Positions 62,655-64,000 of a DNA stretch of 64,000 nt are shown here, in pieces (position 1 is the stretch's first letter; each line of letters opens with the position of its first letter). Position numbers and translations under genes: made by a program. The stretch is from the NCBI GenBank assembly GCA_947494195.1, contig CANLUC010000002.1, forward strand, positions 248,001 to 312,000, in the 5' to 3' direction. This DNA comes from an uncultured Nesterenkonia sp. GTDB taxonomy: Bacteria > Actinomycetota > Actinomycetes > Actinomycetales > Micrococcaceae. Under the pieces are notes generated by a model that was given only the letters and a program-made list of their open reading frames with translations, had not been told where the DNA came from and made no database searches.

Positions 62655-63673
62655 GCCCGCGCTTCCCAGATTCACTCAACCGCGCCCGCCGTGCCGTCGA
62701 AGCGGTCCTCGATCCTGCGGGGCTGACCCTGGTGGCCTGTTCTGGGGGCGCCGACTCCCTGGCGCTCGCGGTGGCCGCCGCCTTCCACCACCAGCGCAGC
62801 TCGGGGCCGCTGGCGCAGGCGAGGGTGGGCGCCGTCGTCGTGGACCACCAGCTGCACCCGGACAGTGAAGCCGTCACCACGACGGCGCTGCGCCAGCTGG
62901 AGGCTCTCGGCCTGGAACCGCTGATCTCACTGCAGGCCTCCGTGGACCCCAGCTCCGGCACCGGGCCCGAGGCCGCCGCACGCACGGCCCGATACCACGC
63001 CTTCGAGCAGGCGCTCACCCAGAGCGGTGCCAGCCGGATGCTGCTCGCCCACACGCAGGACGATCAGGCAGAACAGGTGCTGCTGGGCCTGGCCCGCGGC
63101 TCCGGCACCCGCACCCTGGCAGGGATCCCGGCCGAGCGGGGTCCTTTCCGCCGTCCCCTGCTCGGGCTCAGCCGCGCCGAGACCGAGGAGATCTGCGCCC
63201 ACGCCGGCCTGACCCCTTGGCAGGACCCGGCCAACGCGGATCCGCGGTACCTGCGCTCCCGGGTGCGCACCCGGATCCTTCCCTTTCTGCAGGCCGAGCT
63301 CAGCGGCTCGATCCGCGAGTCGCTGGCGCGCACCGCGCAGATCGCCGCCGAGGACGCCGCCTATCTCGAGCAGGAGGCCAAACAGGTCTTCGCCGCCCTG
63401 CTCGAGGACCCAGGGGCCGAGGGGCAGCTGCGCATGGACCTCGCCGCCCTGCACCGTGCGCCGCCGGCCATCCGCCGCCGGGTGATCGCGCTCGCCGTCG
63501 TCGCCGCGGGAGGGTCCGTACCGTCCTTCGAACGCCTCGGCGCGGTCGAGAAGCTGCTGATCACCGAAGGCTCCGCGGGCCCCGTGGAGCTCGAGGGACA
63601 CCTGAGCGCGCACCGTGGCACACGCGAAAGCCCGGACTATGGGAAACTTGTCCTCGTTCCACGCCTGAACTGA
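62651..63673 (+). CDS. tilS: tRNA(Ile)-lysidine synthetase
   Basis: Modifies C34 of the CAU-anticodon tRNA-Ile to lysidine so that it reads AUA. 340 residues from GTG 62651, which overlaps the upstream TGA. PP-loop ACSGGADSLAL near residue 37, VVDHQLHPDSEAV, LLAHTQDDQAEQVLLGLARG and RRPLLGLSRAE are typical. The C-terminal part is short, as in other actinobacterial TilS. Confidence 0.93.
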   Translation: MSPRFPDSLNRARRAVEAVLDPAGLTLVACSGGADSLALAVAAAFHHQRSSGPLAQARVGAVVVDHQLHPDSEAVTTTALRQLEALGLEPLISLQASVDPSSGTGPEAAARTARYHAFEQALTQSGASRMLLAHTQDDQAEQVLLGLARGSGTRTLAGIPAERGPFRRPLLGLSRAETEEICAHAGLTPWQDPANADPRYLRSRVRTRILPFLQAELSGSIRESLARTAQIAAEDAAYLEQEAKQVFAALLEDPGAEGQLRMDLAALHRAPPAIRRRVIALAVVAAGGSVPSFERLGAVEKLLITEGSAGPVELEGHLSAHRGTRESPDYGKLVLVPRLN

Positions 63674-63712
63674 GGAACGCGAGACTTATCTACGAGGAGC
63701 TGGACACCGCCC

Positions 63713-64000
63713 ATGGACGCTCAGGATGTCAGTGCAGATCTCACCGAGGTGCTCTACACCAAGGACGAGATCGACGCGAAGATAAAGGAACTGGCCGCGC
63801 AGATCGATCGCGACTACGCAGACAAGGACGTGCTGCTGGTCGGCGTGCTCAAGGGTGCGGTGATGGTGATGGCCGATCTCGCCCGCGCCATGAAGTCACA
63901 CGTGACCATGGACTGGATGGCGGTGTCCTCCTACGGCTCGGGCACCAAATCCTCCGGTGTGGTGCGCATCCTCAAGGACCTGGACGCGGATCTGATGAAC
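63713..64000 (+). CDS. hpt: Hypoxanthine phosphoribosyltransferase, N-terminal part (runs off the window)
   Basis: Purine salvage enzyme that makes IMP or GMP from hypoxanthine or guanine and PRPP. 96 residues are visible. It opens with ADLTEVLYTKDEIDAKIKEL and the phosphate-binding VGVLKGAVMVMADLARAM. The flexible loop region SSYGSGTKSSGVVRILKDLD is also present. The active-site phosphoribosyl motif lies beyond the window. tilS-hpt order is conserved in bacteria. Confidence 0.93.
   Translation, partial: MDAQDVSADLTEVLYTKDEIDAKIKELAAQIDRDYADKDVLLVGVLKGAVMVMADLARAMKSHVTMDWMAVSSYGSGTKSSGVVRILKDLDADLMN

Overview
The window is about 64 kb of high-GC DNA with short intergenic gaps, many ATGA/GTGA start-stop overlaps and frequent GTG starts. 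This suggests an actinobacterium. Cytochrome bd with CydDC, ectABC without ectD, CUT1 sugar ABC transporters served by a distant MsmK/UgpC-type ATPase, a thiOSGF operon and acidic lipoproteins fit a salt-tolerant member of the Micrococcaceae. Nesterenkonia is my guess from gene content only. I see no rRNA, tRNA, insertion sequence, prophage or CRISPR array.

Layout. 1-2.8 kb: 3' part of a thiamine thiazole operon (thiO partial, thiS, thiG, thiF-rhodanese). 2.8-8.8 kb: PfkB sugar kinase, HAD phosphatase, glycerophosphodiesterase, a PLDc_N membrane protein, a NarL-type two-component system and a stand-alone cyclodeaminase-like protein. 8.9-12.3 kb: ABC ATPase plus FtsX/MacB-type permease. 12.4-18.7 kb: cydABDC behind a striking double palindrome, followed by a tiny membrane-peptide ORF on the other strand. 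18.9-22.8 kb (minus strand): multi-sugar ABC ATPase and ectABC. 23-30 kb: uracil/xanthine permease, CsbD stress protein, amidase, rhodanese-pheA, and a LacI regulator coupled to a diacylglycerol-kinase-like protein.

30-50 kb is the accessory carbohydrate region. It holds three paralogous CUT1 solute-binding lipoproteins, one permease pair, a GH5 and a GH3 glycosidase. It is interrupted by serS, dps and a seven-gene block (SorC regulator, RpiB-like isomerase, fused DhaK-DhaL kinase, TIM-like isomerase, xylose-isomerase-like TIM barrel, 3-hydroxyacyl-CoA-dehydrogenase-like enzyme, GntP permease). That block reads as a route from an imported sugar acid through a C4 ketose phosphate to erythrose 4-phosphate. 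50-56 kb: xylB, xylA, a divergent ROK (XylR-like) regulator and an aldose 1-epimerase with a large acidic insertion. 56-64 kb: HAD phosphatase, DUF427 protein, CstA, YcaQ-like glycosylase, ppa, an HExxH protein of the DUF2342 type, tilS and the start of hpt.

How the parts may work together (inference): the glycosidases release or trim oligosaccharides. The three binding proteins deliver sugars to the shared permeases at 45.9-47.7 kb, energised by the ATPase at 19-20 kb. XylA, XylB and the mutarotase feed the pentose phosphate pathway, where the tetrose branch also enters. Several short motifs recur in front of these units (a LacI-type operator pair, a TCTTACGG motif, ACATNTGT motifs, GTTTC-N5-GAAAC), which suggests separate local regulators. 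A second recurrent signal is a -10-like TANNNT hexamer exactly 6-7 nt before the start codon of about ten genes, the arrangement expected of leaderless mRNAs.
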